Of a DNA stretch of 5,168 nt, positions 5,080 through 5,168 are shown one piece after another (the stretch's first letter is position 1; the number at the start of each line of letters is the position of its first letter). The position numbers and the translations under genes were made by a program. Source of the stretch: Candidatus Dormiibacterota bacterium (GTDB lineage Bacteria > Chloroflexota > Dormibacteria > Aeolococcales > Aeolococcaceae); the NCBI GenBank assembly GCA_019236085.1, contig JAFAJR010000051.1, forward strand, positions 1 through 5,168, written 5' to 3'. Below the pieces are notes generated by a model that was given only the letters and a program-made list of their open reading frames with translations, had not been told where the DNA came from and made no database searches.

Positions 5080-5168
5080 ATGCGCACGCTGCGCCCCGTC
5101 ATCTCCTTCCACGGCGTCAGCAAGGTGTATGCGAACGGCACCGTCGCGGTGCGAGACGTCGACCTTGC
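5080..5168 (+). CDS. ftsE: Cell division ATP-binding protein FtsE (5' end only)
   Basis: The visible 29 complete codons read MRTLRPVISFHGVSKVYANG, then TVAVRDVDL, and then run off the window. The pattern I-S-F-x-x-V-S-K-x-Y-x-N-G-T-x-A-V-R-D-V is the first two beta strands and A-loop (Tyr in KVY) of an ABC ATPase and closely resembles the start of FtsE. FtsE with the membrane protein FtsX couples ATP hydrolysis to activation of peptidoglycan hydrolases at the division site. Walker A and later motifs are beyond the window, so another ABC ATPase cannot be excluded from the sequence alone; position after prfB strongly supports FtsE. In-frame ATGs also occur at 5047 and 5005. None has a clear Shine-Dalgarno. 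ATG 5080 is preferred because it gives the shortest extension before the conserved strand (about 7 residues). The ATG at 5005 lies upstream of the putative -10 box. Confidence 0.75.
   Translation, partial: MRTLRPVISFHGVSKVYANGTVAVRDVDL

Noticed and set aside
4914..5141. 75-codon minus-strand frame across the prfB-ftsE gap
   Set aside because: It overlaps the ends of both real genes antisense and shows no motif or ribosome binding site.

Overview
This is a high-GC bacterial window. A conserved housekeeping neighbourhood (secA, prfB, ftsE) reads left to right on the + strand and is interrupted by a block of four genes reading right to left. The secA/prfB/ftsE order is known from Gram-positive and related bacteria; Bacillus subtilis has secA, prfB and then, slightly further on, ftsE and ftsX. 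With the high GC and frequent GTG/TTG starts, a high-GC soil-type lineage such as Chloroflexota, Dormibacterota or Actinomycetota is plausible. That placement is inference, because the window holds no rRNA or other decisive marker.

Layout. The first 68 bases are the C-terminal zinc-binding tail of SecA, followed by a GC-rich hairpin. On the minus strand, reading right to left from about 3.8 kb, come a CBS-less IMP dehydrogenase/GMP reductase family protein (3793-2822), an EamA/DMT-type ten-helix permease (2821-1970) and a phospholipase C/acid-phosphatase-type phosphoesterase with a proline-rich tail (1973-810). These three are packed with 0 bp and -4 bp spacing and look like one translationally coupled operon. 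After a gap of 186 bp comes a separate four-helix membrane protein with its own strong ribosome binding site (623-108), which converges on secA.

Divergent from the minus-strand operon, about 50 bp away, is prfB (3843-4971), encoding peptide chain release factor 2. It carries the classic autoregulatory +1 programmed frameshift (CTT TGA C) after codon 22. Its putative -10 box lies so close to the ATG that the mRNA may be leaderless. About 110 bp downstream the beginning of ftsE, the ATPase of the FtsEX divisome complex, runs off the window.

The + strand genes serve protein export, translation termination and cell division. The minus-strand operon combines a purine-nucleotide oxidoreductase, a small-molecule exporter and a phosphoesterase. 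A joint role in purine nucleotide turnover or export is possible but only inferred. No CRISPR array, insertion sequence, tRNA or rRNA was seen.
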